Source: JBKEHD01 sp046710445 (GTDB taxonomy: Bacteria; Pseudomonadota; Alphaproteobacteria; Rickettsiales; Midichloriaceae). Taken from it: a DNA stretch of 42,468 nt. The stretch is taken from the NCBI GenBank assembly GCA_046710445.1, contig JBKEHD010000006.1, forward strand, positions 1 through 42,468, read 5' to 3'. The position numbers were made by a program, and so were the translations under genes. Below, piece by piece: positions 15,720-24,930 of the stretch; position 1 is the first letter of the stretch; every line of letters starts with the position of its first letter. The notes beneath the pieces are model-generated. The model searched no databases and had not been told where the DNA came from. It saw only the letters and a program-made list of their open reading frames with translations.

Positions 15720-16715
15720 ATGATTCAAAAGAGGGTATTTTCAGGTATACAACCAACGGGAAACATAACTATTGGCAATTATCTTGGTGCTATTGAAAGT
15801 TGGGTTGATATGCAAAATAATAATCTTGATTGTTTGTTTTGTATTGTAGATTTACATGCTCTAACTTCACTTTGTAATCCCCAAGAACTTAGACAAAACA
15901 TTCAATACAATATTGCTGTTTATATAGCTTCAGGGCTAGATCCAAAAAAAGTTACAATATTCCAACAATCAAAAGTTCCACAACATGCTGAGCTTGCTTG
16001 GATATTGAGTTGTTTTACTCAGATAGGGTGGTTAAACCGCATGACTCAATTTAAAGATAAATCTGGGAAAAACAAGGAAAAAGCAAATTTAGGTTTATAC
16101 TCATATCCAGTTCTTATGGCGGCAGATATTTTGCTTTATAATGCAGATTTAGTTCCTATAGGGGATGATCAAAAGCAACATATAGAATTAACAAGAGATA
16201 TAGCCGTAACTTTCAACAGAAAGGTGGATAAAGAATTTTTCACTATTCCTAATTTTGTTATTAAAGAAAACGTTAAACGTATCATGAGCTTAAAAGATGC
16301 TTCAAAAAAAATGAGTAAATCTGATGCATCCGATCTTTCAAGAATTAACCTTTCAGATAATGAAGAATTAATTAGAAAAAAAATTCGTAAATCTAAAACT
16401 GACGATATTAATGGGATAAGTTATGATCCTGAGATCAGAGCAGAAATATCAAATTTAATAAATATATACAGTGGTTTTTCTAAATTAACCAAAGATGAGG
16501 TGGTCAAAAAATTTAACAGCGCCTCTACTTCAGAATTTAAAGATGAGTTAGCTTCTGTTATCGTAAAAAAAGTTTGTCCTATACATAAAAAAGCTCAGGA
16601 GATATTAGAAGATCAGAAATTTTTGCAAAATATTGCAATAGAAAATTTGGAAAAAGCACGAAGCATTGCTTTGGACAATATTATTAAAATTAAGAAAATA
16701 TTAGGATTGGAGTAA
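15720..16715 (+). CDS. trpS: Tryptophanyl-tRNA synthetase
   Basis: TrpS charges tRNA-Trp. The frame is open from a TTG at 15687, but the ATG at 15720 gives the standard beginning RVFSGIQPTGNITIGNYLGA and a normal 331 residues. The class I signature is TIGN, as in Bacillus-type enzymes, and the second signature is KKMSKSDASD. DQKQHIELTRDIA is the tryptophan-pocket helix. The stop codon of trpS is part of the GGAGTAA ahead of polA, so the two genes are coupled. Confidence 0.96.
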   Translation: MIQKRVFSGIQPTGNITIGNYLGAIESWVDMQNNNLDCLFCIVDLHALTSLCNPQELRQNIQYNIAVYIASGLDPKKVTIFQQSKVPQHAELAWILSCFTQIGWLNRMTQFKDKSGKNKEKANLGLYSYPVLMAADILLYNADLVPIGDDQKQHIELTRDIAVTFNRKVDKEFFTIPNFVIKENVKRIMSLKDASKKMSKSDASDLSRINLSDNEELIRKKIRKSKTDDINGISYDPEIRAEISNLINIYSGFSKLTKDEVVKKFNSASTSEFKDELASVIVKKVCPIHKKAQEILEDQKFLQNIAIENLEKARSIALDNIIKIKKILGLE

Positions 16716-16717
16716 AT

Positions 16718-19237
16718 ATGTCTATATGTATCGTTGACGGGTATAATTTTGTATTCCGTGCATTTCACTCACTTCCACCTCTTACAACGTCTAATCAACT
16801 TCCTATAGGGGCTGTATACGGTTTTACTAACATGATAGCAAAGCTTATAGATGATAATAATTGTGATCATCTTGTTGTAGCTTTAGATAGTGGTAAAAAA
16901 ACTTTTCGAAATGAGATATACAAAGAATATAAAGCTCATAGAGAAGAAGCTCCAGAAGAGTTAAAAAAACAATTCCCTATAATAAGAGAAGCTATCGAGG
17001 CTTTTGGTATTAAATCTGTTGAAGTAATAGGATATGAGGCTGATGATATTATTGCTTCTTATACTAAGCAAGCTGTAAGTGAAGGGTTGTCTGTAGAAAT
17101 TGTTACTTCTGATAAGGATCTAATCCAGCTGATGGGTGAAAATGTAAAAATATATGACCCATTAAAGAAAAGATATCTAGATGAGGAGTATGTTGTATCT
17201 AGATATGATATACCTTCGACAAAGATGATAGACTATTTATCTTTGGTAGGTGACGCTTCAGATAATATTCCAGGGGTAAAGAAGGTTGGGCCAAAAACTG
17301 CTGCGAAATTGCTTTCTAAATTTAAAGATACAGAAGCAATATATGATAGAATAAACGAAGTTGAACCTGTAAGAGTTAGAGAGTTACTTCTAGCTTCAAA
17401 ATCAGAGGCATTCTTATCAAAAAAGCTTGTAAGGCTTGATAGCGATATGGATTTGCAATATTCAATAAGTGAATTAAAATATTCAGCACCAAATGAAGAA
17501 AAATTATCAAAATTTCTCGATAAGTATGAGATTAAATCTTTAAATGTGAGACGAATTTTTGCTAAAAAAAAAATATTACAAAAAGCACCTGAGGTAAAGT
17601 GCATCACTTTTGATGATTTAAAGGAATTGTATTTAGAGATTGAGGATTATGGTAAATTTTTCTTTTATGTTAATGAGAAGATTTTTTCATGCTACTTTGG
17701 GAATGATATATATCAGATTAATTTAGATGAATCACATGATTGTATTGTAGATAATTTGAAAAGTTTATTTACTGAATCTTCAATTAAAATAATAAGTTGG
17801 GATTTAAAAAATATAATAAATACATGCTCAAATTTTGGAATTAATCATCACAATTTTGATGATTTGTTGTTGCTATTTTATACCTTGAATACAGGAATGG
17901 GTAAATACACTTTAAATGATGCAATTGAAAGTTATCAACTTGAATGTTTAGAGCATAATGCGTACACAGTTTTTTTAATATATAACTCTTTAAAAGATAG
18001 TTTAGTAACTGAAAAGTGTTTTGAAATATATGAAGACGTAGAAAAACCGTTATTAGTATTATTAAATAAAATTGAGAATAATGGAGTACAGGTTGATCTT
18101 GATATTTTGGAAAAATTAGATTCAGAGTTTTGTACTCATTTAAGTACTCTAGAAACGGAAATACATCAAATGGTTGATGGTGACTTTAATATAGCTTCTC
18201 CAAAACAAATTGGCGAAATTTTATTTGATAAATTAGGTTTAGAAGGTGGTAAAAAATCAAAAAAAAGTGGCACTTATATTACTGACGCTGAAACTTTGGA
18301 AAAACTTGCTTCAAAGGATATTTTAATAGCAAAAAAAATATTGGATTGGCGTCATTACAATAAATTGGTTACCACGTATACAAAGGGTTTAAAGAAGTCT
18401 ATAGATGAAAAAGATGGAAGGATACATACTACGTTATCGTCTACTGTAACTGCAACAGCTAGATTATCTTCATACAATCCTAATTTACAAAATATTCCCA
18501 TTAAAAGTGTTGATGGAAATAAAATTAGAAAAGTATTTGTAGCAAAAGAGGGTAGTGCGATTATATCTGCCGATTATTCTCAAATAGAATTAAGAGTTTT
18601 AGCTCATTTTGCAAACATAAAAAGCTTAAAACAAGCTTTTTTAGATGACAAAGATGTTCATTCAATAACAGCTAGTCAAATTTTTGATATTTCATTAGCC
18701 GATGTTACTCCAGAAATTAGAAGGAGTGCCAAAGCAATTAATTTTGGGATTATTTATGGACAGACTGCTTATGGTTTAGCAAATTCTTTGGGTATTACTA
18801 AAGAAAAAGCTTCTAATTATATAGATATGTATTTTCAACAATATCCTGGAATAAAAGCATATATGGAAAAAACAGTGAAATTTGCCCAAAAGCATGGATA
18901 TGTTGAAACTTTAATGGGAAGAAAATGTTATATACAAAATATTAATTCTAGTAACTACAATTTAAAAGGTTTTGCGGAAAGAGCAGCAATAAATGCTCCT
19001 ATACAAAGTAGTGCTTCTGAAGTAATAAAAAAAGCAATGGTAGGTTTGGATGAAGATATACAACAATATTTAATACTACAAATTCATGATGAATTGCTTT
19101 TTGAAATACCTAAAGCTCTTGTTGATGATTATTCCAAAAGAATTAAGATTGTAATGGAAAACATAGTTGATCTTTCTATACCTATGAAGGTAGATATAAA
19201 ATGTGGAAGTAGTTGGCATGATGCCAAATCTCTATAA
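16718..19237 (+). CDS. polA: DNA polymerase I with degenerate proofreading domain
   Basis: PolA removes RNA primers and fills gaps. Residues 1-290 are the 5'-3' nuclease (DGYNFVFRAFHSLP, EADDIIASY, DKDLIQL, GDASDNIPGVKKVGPKTAAKLL). The polymerase has motif A SADYSQIELRVLAH, motif B RRSAKAINFGIIYGQTAYG and motif C QIHDEL. Between them the 3'-5' exonuclease fold is present but lacks the catalytic acidic residues: no DTE at the start, ISWDLKNI in place of NLKYD, and no YxxxD third motif. Loss of proofreading is common in reduced genomes. At 839 residues it is slightly shorter than E. coli PolA. Confidence 0.96.
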   Translation: MSICIVDGYNFVFRAFHSLPPLTTSNQLPIGAVYGFTNMIAKLIDDNNCDHLVVALDSGKKTFRNEIYKEYKAHREEAPEELKKQFPIIREAIEAFGIKSVEVIGYEADDIIASYTKQAVSEGLSVEIVTSDKDLIQLMGENVKIYDPLKKRYLDEEYVVSRYDIPSTKMIDYLSLVGDASDNIPGVKKVGPKTAAKLLSKFKDTEAIYDRINEVEPVRVRELLLASKSEAFLSKKLVRLDSDMDLQYSISELKYSAPNEEKLSKFLDKYEIKSLNVRRIFAKKKILQKAPEVKCITFDDLKELYLEIEDYGKFFFYVNEKIFSCYFGNDIYQINLDESHDCIVDNLKSLFTESSIKIISWDLKNIINTCSNFGINHHNFDDLLLLFYTLNTGMGKYTLNDAIESYQLECLEHNAYTVFLIYNSLKDSLVTEKCFEIYEDVEKPLLVLLNKIENNGVQVDLDILEKLDSEFCTHLSTLETEIHQMVDGDFNIASPKQIGEILFDKLGLEGGKKSKKSGTYITDAETLEKLASKDILIAKKILDWRHYNKLVTTYTKGLKKSIDEKDGRIHTTLSSTVTATARLSSYNPNLQNIPIKSVDGNKIRKVFVAKEGSAIISADYSQIELRVLAHFANIKSLKQAFLDDKDVHSITASQIFDISLADVTPEIRRSAKAINFGIIYGQTAYGLANSLGITKEKASNYIDMYFQQYPGIKAYMEKTVKFAQKHGYVETLMGRKCYIQNINSSNYNLKGFAERAAINAPIQSSASEVIKKAMVGLDEDIQQYLILQIHDELLFEIPKALVDDYSKRIKIVMENIVDLSIPMKVDIKCGSSWHDAKSL

Positions 19238-19260
19238 TAAAAAGAATTGGAAATAGAAAA

Positions 19261-19335
19261 TGGCTGGGATGGGAGGATTCGAACCTCCGCATGACGGTAT
19301 CAAAAACCGTTGCCTTACCGCTTGGCTACACCCCA
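19261..19335 (-). tRNA. tRNA-Gln (UUG)
   Basis: The minus strand folds into a complete cloverleaf: acceptor TGGGGTG with CATCCCA, discriminator G and an encoded CCA at 19263-19261, anticodon loop TTTTGAT with UUG, and T arm GGAGG-TTCGAAT-CCTCC. It is convergent with polA, which ends 23 bases away. Confidence 0.97.
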
Positions 19336-19684
19336 ATAGGGAAAGAGCATTCTATACTGTAAATATTAATTTTCAAGACTTTGTTATAAATTTATAAATA
19401 TAATATTATCTATTATTAAAGAAGAAAAAAAGAAAAGCAACGAATATTTCTTTATAAAAAAAACAATTATATATTTAGTTAAATTAACGGATAGGATGTA
19501 TTTTTGTATATAGTGTTTTAAAGCAGATACATTATCAATTCACTACAAAAATTCGCGATAATGTTGTTGGTCACTTTCTTTATGATCTCTGCTCCGGCTT
19601 CCATTTATTATTCTAAAGTAGATATTAAATATAAGCAATGAATCATTTATAAAAATATTAAATGGATAGCTAGGTTGATAATTT
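19336..19684. other. Intergenic stretch with one short open frame
   Basis: This 349-base gap is AT-rich. The only structure I see is a plus-strand frame open from 19522 to the TGA at 19639-19641, with an internal ATG at 19561, giving a hydrophobic peptide (FAIMLLVTFFMISAPASIYYS). There is no ribosome binding site at the ATG. It may be a gene remnant or a chance frame. Confidence 0.3.
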
Positions 19685-20452
19685 TCAATTCTTAGAAAAC
19701 ATAAAGGGCTTAAATAAAATATTTAACATTAATTTAAGTCGTTTATTATCTATTTTATTCTGTTCTTTAATGCTATTTCTTCCTGCATTTATATTATTTG
19801 TAATGAGCGTGTTATTGCTCCATACGAAATCACCTGTTTTACTATCAATCAATGTAATTAACATGTCTGCCCTTTGATCATCACCAGAAGAAGAAATATA
19901 CCCTGTAAACGCTCCAATCAAAACAGTTTGCATGAATTCCAACGTTTTTGCTCCAGTTGTTTTAAAAAAACTTGAGTACTCTACTACTAATATCAAATCA
20001 CTATTTGTTATTTTGCCAATAGGTTTTGTATTCATTATATTAACATTTGTGTCAAAAGCTTTCTTTTTATCAATTAGTGCTGTTTTGTATATATTTTTTA
20101 CTTTCTCTGAATAATCTGTTTTGAATCTTAAAACGTCGCCATATAGCTCTTTATTTTGTATGTCTCTTCTAGTTAAAAAAGTAACTCTAAATCCTTTTGC
20201 CTCGAGATATTGTGATACATTACTTTTTATTACATCTTCAAGATGAAGTTCGTAATCATATAGTCTCTTTTTTTTATTTGAACCAGCAACAGAAAACACT
20301 TCTACTTCAGGAGGGAGTATAACAATATTTTGATATCTAGTAATATTATTTAAATAATCACCACTATGCCTGACAGAGGTAAGATTGCCTGTACAGCTTG
20401 ATAAACCTAATACTAAAAATATAGCAAATAATATCTTGGATAAAATATTCAT
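19685..20452 (-). CDS. Lipoprotein, possibly CsgG/DUF-like
   Basis: The 255-residue protein begins with a lipoprotein signal peptide and a lipobox LSSC at residues 17-20. The mature part contains NIVILPPEVEVFS, AKGFRVTFLTRRDIQ, DLILVVEY and MLITLIDSKTGDFVWSN, resembling the CsgG/LpoB-like alpha-beta fold of envelope lipoproteins in which a nucleotide-hydrolase-like sheet lines up with a D-x-x-T-G-x-x-x-W strand. Specific family assignment is uncertain. It lies 11 bases after the SlyB-like gene on the same strand, so the two lipoproteins form an operon. Probable location is the outer membrane, facing the periplasm. Its function is unknown. Confidence 0.65.
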   Translation of the reverse strand: MNILSKILFAIFLVLGLSSCTGNLTSVRHSGDYLNNITRYQNIVILPPEVEVFSVAGSNKKKRLYDYELHLEDVIKSNVSQYLEAKGFRVTFLTRRDIQNKELYGDVLRFKTDYSEKVKNIYKTALIDKKKAFDTNVNIMNTKPIGKITNSDLILVVEYSSFFKTTGAKTLEFMQTVLIGAFTGYISSSGDDQRADMLITLIDSKTGDFVWSNNTLITNNINAGRNSIKEQNKIDNKRLKLMLNILFKPFMFSKN

Positions 20453-20463
20453 AACAACCTAAT

Positions 20464-20997
20464 TTATGCAGGAATGACTCGTGTACGATTATCTGAAAAA
20501 ATCACATAAACACTTTCTCCTTTTGCAATAGGATTTTGTGCAGCTTGTACTACAGTAATCAAACCATTATTTACTCTTGCAGCAGCGATAATGTTTCTTA
20601 GAGCAGCATTTCCTTCATAATAACTATCTTTTATTTTAGAAATATCGACCTTAATTATATATTCAATACCTTTGCTCTTGCCTAATGAATCTTCTATAGC
20701 TGTACCAAGTAATCCTCCAACAATTCCCATTCCAGCAATAGATGCAATTTTACCACTTCCGCCACCCATTGTACTTCCAACAGCAGCACCACCTAATGCA
20801 CCAACAGCCATACCAGTTTTATTATCTGCAAATTTATCATTTTCTTTTACAACAACTTGTCTTGTTGAAACAATTTTACCTTCCAATGTAAAGCTTAATG
20901 TTTGATCACTCAGATACATATTATCCGATAAATCACGACTACATCCTATTAAGGAAAACATCAAACAAACGCTAAGAACTTTTAATACTATTTTCAT
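20464..20997 (-). CDS. slyB: SlyB-like outer membrane lipoprotein
   Basis: The 177-residue protein has a signal peptide with lipobox LIGC (C19), then EGKIVSTRQVVVKEN, then a glycine-zipper pair of membrane segments (GMAVGALGGAAVGSTMGGG and GMGIVGGLLGTAIED), and a C-terminal domain ending in YVIFSDNRTRVIPA. This matches the SlyB/Pcp lipoprotein family (glycine zipper 2TM), linked to outer membrane stability and stress in Gram-negative bacteria. It is divergent from the FlbD-like gene across a 132-base gap and is followed by a second lipoprotein gene. Confidence 0.85.
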   Translation of the reverse strand: MKIVLKVLSVCLMFSLIGCSRDLSDNMYLSDQTLSFTLEGKIVSTRQVVVKENDKFADNKTGMAVGALGGAAVGSTMGGGSGKIASIAGMGIVGGLLGTAIEDSLGKSKGIEYIIKVDISKIKDSYYEGNAALRNIIAAARVNNGLITVVQAAQNPIAKGESVYVIFSDNRTRVIPA

Positions 20998-21129
20998 GAA
21001 TACAATCTTGTTTTATAACCTTCCCAAACATATCTGAATTTTTTTTTAAGTCAATAATCATGGATAATTTTACTATACATGATTTTAGATATAGATTAGA
21101 ATTTTGTGCACATATAAAAAGTTTGATTA

Positions 21130-22383
21130 ATGAGGATTTTAATAATTGGTGATTTAGATGGCAATATGATAAATGCTGCTAAAATAGCTAAAGAAAAGCA
21201 AGCCAAAGTACTATGTGTTACTGATATAAACTCTGCAATGATTACATTGAGAAATGGAAAAAATATCAATGCAATATTTATTGACTCAGAGATGGATATA
21301 GCTTCTTTGAGTAATAGATTAAAAGAGGAACATTTTTCTGTTCCAATAATTTCTTGTGGAACGTCAAAAAATCAAAAAAGAGCGGTAGAAAGCATAAAAG
21401 AAGGAGCTATTGAATATATTTTATTACCACCAAATAAAGAAGCTATAGCTGCATTGTTAGCATCGATAACAAATGATAGCAGTGATGATAAAATTATATA
21501 TAGGTCTAAAAATTTTTCCAAAGTAATAGAGCTATCAAAGCAAGTTGCACCTTCAACTGCAAATATATTAATATCTGGTGAATCTGGTGTTGGAAAAGAG
21601 ATTATAGCAAAATATATACATAATAATAGTGATAGAGCTGATAAGGAATTAATTTCTATAAATTGTGCTGCTATACCTGAGCAATTATTAGAATCAGAAT
21701 TGTTTGGACATGAGAGAGGTGCTTTTACTGGTGCTATAGAAAAAAGAATAGGAAAATTTGAAGAGGCAAATAACAGTACATTATTTCTTGATGAAATCAG
21801 TGAAATGGATGTAAAATTACAGGCGAAATTATTAAGAGCTATTCAGGAAAAAGAAATTATAAGAGTAGGTGGGAACACTCCTATAAAATTAAATATAAGG
21901 ATTTTAGCAACTTCAAATAAATGTTTGCTTGAAGAAGTTAAAAATGGAAATTTTAGAGGAGATTTATTTTATAGACTAAATGTTGTAAATATTCATATCC
22001 CCCCATTGCGTGATAGGGTGGAGGATATAAAGCCTTTGGTGGAATATTTTATCAATAAATATTGTGAATTGAATACTGTGCATATAAAGAAAATTGATCA
22101 AGCTGCAATCAAAAAACTAGAAAATTATAACTGGCCAGGAAATATCAGGGAATTAGAAAATAGTATTCATAGAGCTGTTTTAATTTCTAAACCGAAACAA
22201 ATATCTGAAGAAGATATTACTTTAATCGATATAGAGGAGGGTATTGGTACGCTTGCTATTATGGAAGAGAAGATGATCAACAAAGCTATGTTTAAGTACG
22301 ATAAAAATCACGAAATTGTCTCAAAAGTTTTAGGTATTTCAATAAAATTATTAAAAGATAAATTAAAAAACACTTGTTTGTAA
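21130..22383 (+). CDS. flbD: FlbD-like sigma-54-dependent flagellar regulator
   Basis: The 417-residue protein is an NtrC-type activator. An N-terminal receiver-like domain (residues 1-110) begins MRILIIGDLDGNMINAAKIAK and has Asp52 in AIFIDSEM; AIEYILLPP closes it. The AAA+ domain has Walker A GESGVGKE, the GAFTGA loop that touches sigma-54, and ATLFLDEISEMD-type Walker B (TLFLDEISEMD). A C-terminal helix-turn-helix of Fis type is short and diverged. The receiver domain resembles Caulobacter FlbD, which controls class III flagellar genes. The presence of fli genes in the window supports this. rpoN is not visible here, and no sigma-54 promoter (TGGCAC-N5-TTGC) was recognised in the window. 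Confidence 0.8.
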   Translation: MRILIIGDLDGNMINAAKIAKEKQAKVLCVTDINSAMITLRNGKNINAIFIDSEMDIASLSNRLKEEHFSVPIISCGTSKNQKRAVESIKEGAIEYILLPPNKEAIAALLASITNDSSDDKIIYRSKNFSKVIELSKQVAPSTANILISGESGVGKEIIAKYIHNNSDRADKELISINCAAIPEQLLESELFGHERGAFTGAIEKRIGKFEEANNSTLFLDEISEMDVKLQAKLLRAIQEKEIIRVGGNTPIKLNIRILATSNKCLLEEVKNGNFRGDLFYRLNVVNIHIPPLRDRVEDIKPLVEYFINKYCELNTVHIKKIDQAAIKKLENYNWPGNIRELENSIHRAVLISKPKQISEEDITLIDIEEGIGTLAIMEEKMINKAMFKYDKNHEIVSKVLGISIKLLKDKLKNTCL

Positions 22384-22440
22384 AGGCACTATATATTCAT
22401 TTATTTAGTTGAAATATGTGTATAAGACATATCTTGGCAG

Positions 22441-23715
22441 CTATAAATCTGTATTATCAGTAACAGAAGGTTTGGTCTCTGATTCCAATATATGGGCGTC
22501 TATTATTTCCTTGTATTCTTCAGCTTTATCAGCAAACCATTGGATATTGCTTGAGTTTGCTATATTTTGATAGATATCATAATATGCTTGTGCAGATTTT
22601 AATGTGTTATTTTTATCATAAATCTCATTAGTTAATGATCTTATATTATTTTCCAAACCCCTTGCTGCTAATAAAAAAGTCCCAAGTTTATAATATGAGT
22701 CAATATATGAATTGCAACTCAAAGCGTATGAACTTGCAATAAAAAGAGTTGATACCCCAATAATTTTAGCAGCTTCATGTATTTCTTGCGTATAATAAGT
22801 AGCAGCGATAGAAAGTATATTTGCTGCTACAGAAATTTTAGTGAACCCCATTGTTATACTTAATATATGAGAATAACTTGCAGCAACTTTTATAATATTT
22901 TCTAAGCTAGGTTGTTGATACGCTCTATACATATCAATACCAGAATCTAAAGCTTTGAATAGTATAGGTGATGTATGAAATTTATTATTTGTATTATCAT
23001 TACTTTGCGATATTTGTTTTAAATGTTCAGATTTTTTTAAAGATACACCTAAAGATTGTAAGATGCATAATTCATTTTTAAACACATCTTTATTAAGGTT
23101 CCAGATTATAAAATTTTTATTCAAAATATTTTGTTTTTGTGGAGATATTTTCGGCATTTCATTCAAAATATCTTGGTTTTTTAGTGATATTTTTTGAAAT
23201 ATAGATAAAAATGCTTTAGGCGCGTTGTAATTATATAAAGCTGGACTCAAATCCGCTGCAAAACTACTTATAAGAAGTATAATATCTGTAGAAAAGGTTT
23301 TTATTACACCACCTTCTCTTAACAAATATGCGGTATCATATGCCGTAGATAATTTGTCAAATACTAATTGTTTATTATGAGTTAATATATTATTAATTGC
23401 TTGCTTTATACCCTCTTCCTCATGAATGTTGCGGACAAATCTAAGATTGCTTAATGTATAAAGTTCCTTAGGTATAGATGCAAAATAATCAATCTGAATC
23501 GCACTAAATAGCAGCACTTCTCCTAAAACAGCAAAGGTGCGTTCTGAAGGTGTAAGATATTTAAATACAGTAATATGGATGGTACTTGGTTCAATACTTG
23601 CTAGCGTTGTTAAAGTACGAAAGGTTTGTTCTACAACTGATAAACATCTAAATACACTGAACTGATTGTCAGTTAAATCAACATTTTGATCATCTATAGT
23701 TATTGTATGCGTCAC
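22441..23715 (-). CDS. Unknown 424-residue protein upstream-neighboured by virB2
   Basis: I do not recognise this protein. It has no signal peptide. Residues 110-200 are helical and mixed; a hydrophobic helical region covers about 275-350 (AASYSHILSITMGFTKISVAANILSIAA and IGVSTLFIASSYALS-like segments), and the C-terminal 60 residues are hydrophilic and acidic. It lies 243 bases downstream of virB2 on the same strand, with a hairpin between. The combination of internal hydrophobic helices, no signal peptide and an acidic tail fits a type IV secretion substrate or host-directed protein, but nothing in the sequence proves it. It is convergent with the flbD-like gene. Confidence 0.6.
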   Translation of the reverse strand: MTHTITIDDQNVDLTDNQFSVFRCLSVVEQTFRTLTTLASIEPSTIHITVFKYLTPSERTFAVLGEVLLFSAIQIDYFASIPKELYTLSNLRFVRNIHEEEGIKQAINNILTHNKQLVFDKLSTAYDTAYLLREGGVIKTFSTDIILLISSFAADLSPALYNYNAPKAFLSIFQKISLKNQDILNEMPKISPQKQNILNKNFIIWNLNKDVFKNELCILQSLGVSLKKSEHLKQISQSNDNTNNKFHTSPILFKALDSGIDMYRAYQQPSLENIIKVAASYSHILSITMGFTKISVAANILSIAATYYTQEIHEAAKIIGVSTLFIASSYALSCNSYIDSYYKLGTFLLAARGLENNIRSLTNEIYDKNNTLKSAQAYYDIYQNIANSSNIQWFADKAEEYKEIIDAHILESETKPSVTDNTDL

Positions 23716-23890
23716 TTTATAGTTATCCCACCACTAATATATTTCAAATAAAATAGCATGAAATATACTATTCACAAAGATTATTTGTCTATAAGTAAAA
23801 ATATGCGATATATTGTATTCAGAATAATTAGTGTTTTTTATGTGATAAATATGTGAGAGATAACAAATGGTTATCAAAGGATATAGAAAT

Positions 23891-23925
23891 ACTACACAGC
23901 TAATAATGAATTATAGCTGTGTAGT
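23891..23925 (-). terminator. Hairpin terminator after virB2
   Basis: A perfect 12-bp stem (ACTACACAGCTA at 23891-23902 with TAGCTGTGTAGT at 23914-23925) encloses an 11-base loop, and on the minus strand ATTTCTAT follows. It sits 33 bases past the virB2 stop and would separate virB2 from the downstream unknown gene. Confidence 0.65.
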
Positions 23926-23958
23926 AAGTAGTAATAAAATAACTATTAATCGTTATTT

Positions 23959-24315
23959 TTATGTACTAATAGAAGGACATGTAGGAGCCCCTTTACTGCC
24001 AGCTAGAAAACCAACTACTGTGTTTGCTCCAAATAACACACCCATACCAACGGCTACAGCTATTGCTACACCCCAGGTTATTTTTCCTAAGAATAGACCC
24101 ATTGCCATAGAAATAATAATCAATGTGGCTATGGTTTTTCCAATACCACCCTGTGCTAACTGTATTACATTACATAATACGTCTGATATTCCTTTACCAG
24201 CGACAGCAGCAGTATCACCGCCAGTTGTTGGATCTGCAAATGCATCTGGAGAGGATAAGAAGATAGTTATAGCAAATAATAATGCTAGAGCTATAGGATT
24301 TAAGGTAAGTTTCAT
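23959..24315 (-). CDS. virB2: VirB2-like type IV secretion pilin
   Basis: The 118-residue product starts at the ATG at 24315; a GTG four codons upstream is less likely. It has a signal peptide (LNPIALALLFAITIFLSSPDAFA, cleavage after AFA near residue 27). A short linker with GISDVLCNVIQLAQGGIGKTIAT and two transmembrane helices follow (TLIIISMAMGLFLGKITW and AIAVAVGMGVLFGA), ending with a cysteine-containing tail. This is the TrbC/VirB2 major pilin pattern. Rickettsiales carry scattered vir clusters with several virB2 copies, and no other vir gene is here. It would be inserted in the inner membrane and assembled into the T pilus. Confidence 0.85.
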   Translation of the reverse strand: MKLTLNPIALALLFAITIFLSSPDAFADPTTGGDTAAVAGKGISDVLCNVIQLAQGGIGKTIATLIIISMAMGLFLGKITWGVAIAVAVGMGVLFGANTVVGFLAGSKGAPTCPSIST

Positions 24316-24393
24316 GTTTGGTACCACTTTAAATTGTATAATTAAATGCTACCATAGCGAAAGCTAACTTCAAACTGTTTTGTCAAAAAGATT

Positions 24394-24930
24394 TTAATAT
24401 TGAGTTATTGTGGGTTTGATGTTTTTATGCTCCATCCCTAAATCCACGTATTTATCTTCAGAGATTTTGATATATTCGATTTCTTCTTTTGTTAATTCTC
24501 TTTTTAATTTACCAGGAATTCCTGCCCATAACTCATTTTTTTGTACTATTTTTTTTCCAGCAACAAGAGTTCCTGCCGCAACCATAGAGTGATTGCCAAC
24601 AACGGCATGATCCATAATTGTTGCACACATTCCTATGAATGAATTATTTTCAAGTGTGCATGCGTGAATCATGGCTTTATGACCTATAGTTATCCCATCT
24701 CCGATAGTGGTTGGTCCATTTTGAGATCCTACATGTACAATAGTTCCGTCCTGAATGTTAGTTCTGCTTCCTATTCGTATTGAATTAACATCTCCTCTTA
24801 TTACACAATTATACCAAATGCTTGAATAAGGTCCTATTTCTACATCACCAATTATAACAGCATTACATGCGATGAAAGCATCTTTGGAAATTTTTGGAGA
24901 TTTACCATTATATTCTAAAATTATAGGCAC
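24394..24930 (-). CDS. Gamma carbonic anhydrase-like hexapeptide protein
   Basis: The 178-residue protein is a left-handed beta-helix of the gamma carbonic anhydrase/YrdA family. Visible elements are IGPYSSIWYNCVIRGDVNSIRIGSRTNIQDGTIVHV, the metal-ligand histidines in IGHKAMIHACTLENNSFIGMCATIMD, and AGTLVAGKKIVQKNELWAGIPGK. The start is GTG and shares its first base with the topA stop (TAGTG), so translation is coupled. Many members have little carbonic anhydrase activity, so the actual reaction is uncertain. Confidence 0.9.
   Translation of the reverse strand: MPIILEYNGKSPKISKDAFIACNAVIIGDVEIGPYSSIWYNCVIRGDVNSIRIGSRTNIQDGTIVHVGSQNGPTTIGDGITIGHKAMIHACTLENNSFIGMCATIMDHAVVGNHSMVAAGTLVAGKKIVQKNELWAGIPGKLKRELTKEEIEYIKISEDKYVDLGMEHKNIKPTITQY

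Noticed and set aside
22414..22432. Hairpin between flbD and the unknown gene
   Set aside because: Only six pairs in AT-rich DNA and no convincing T tract.
23867..24367. 166-residue plus-strand frame opposite virB2
   Set aside because: It is the antisense shadow of the pilin gene, whose signal peptide and membrane helices are clear.
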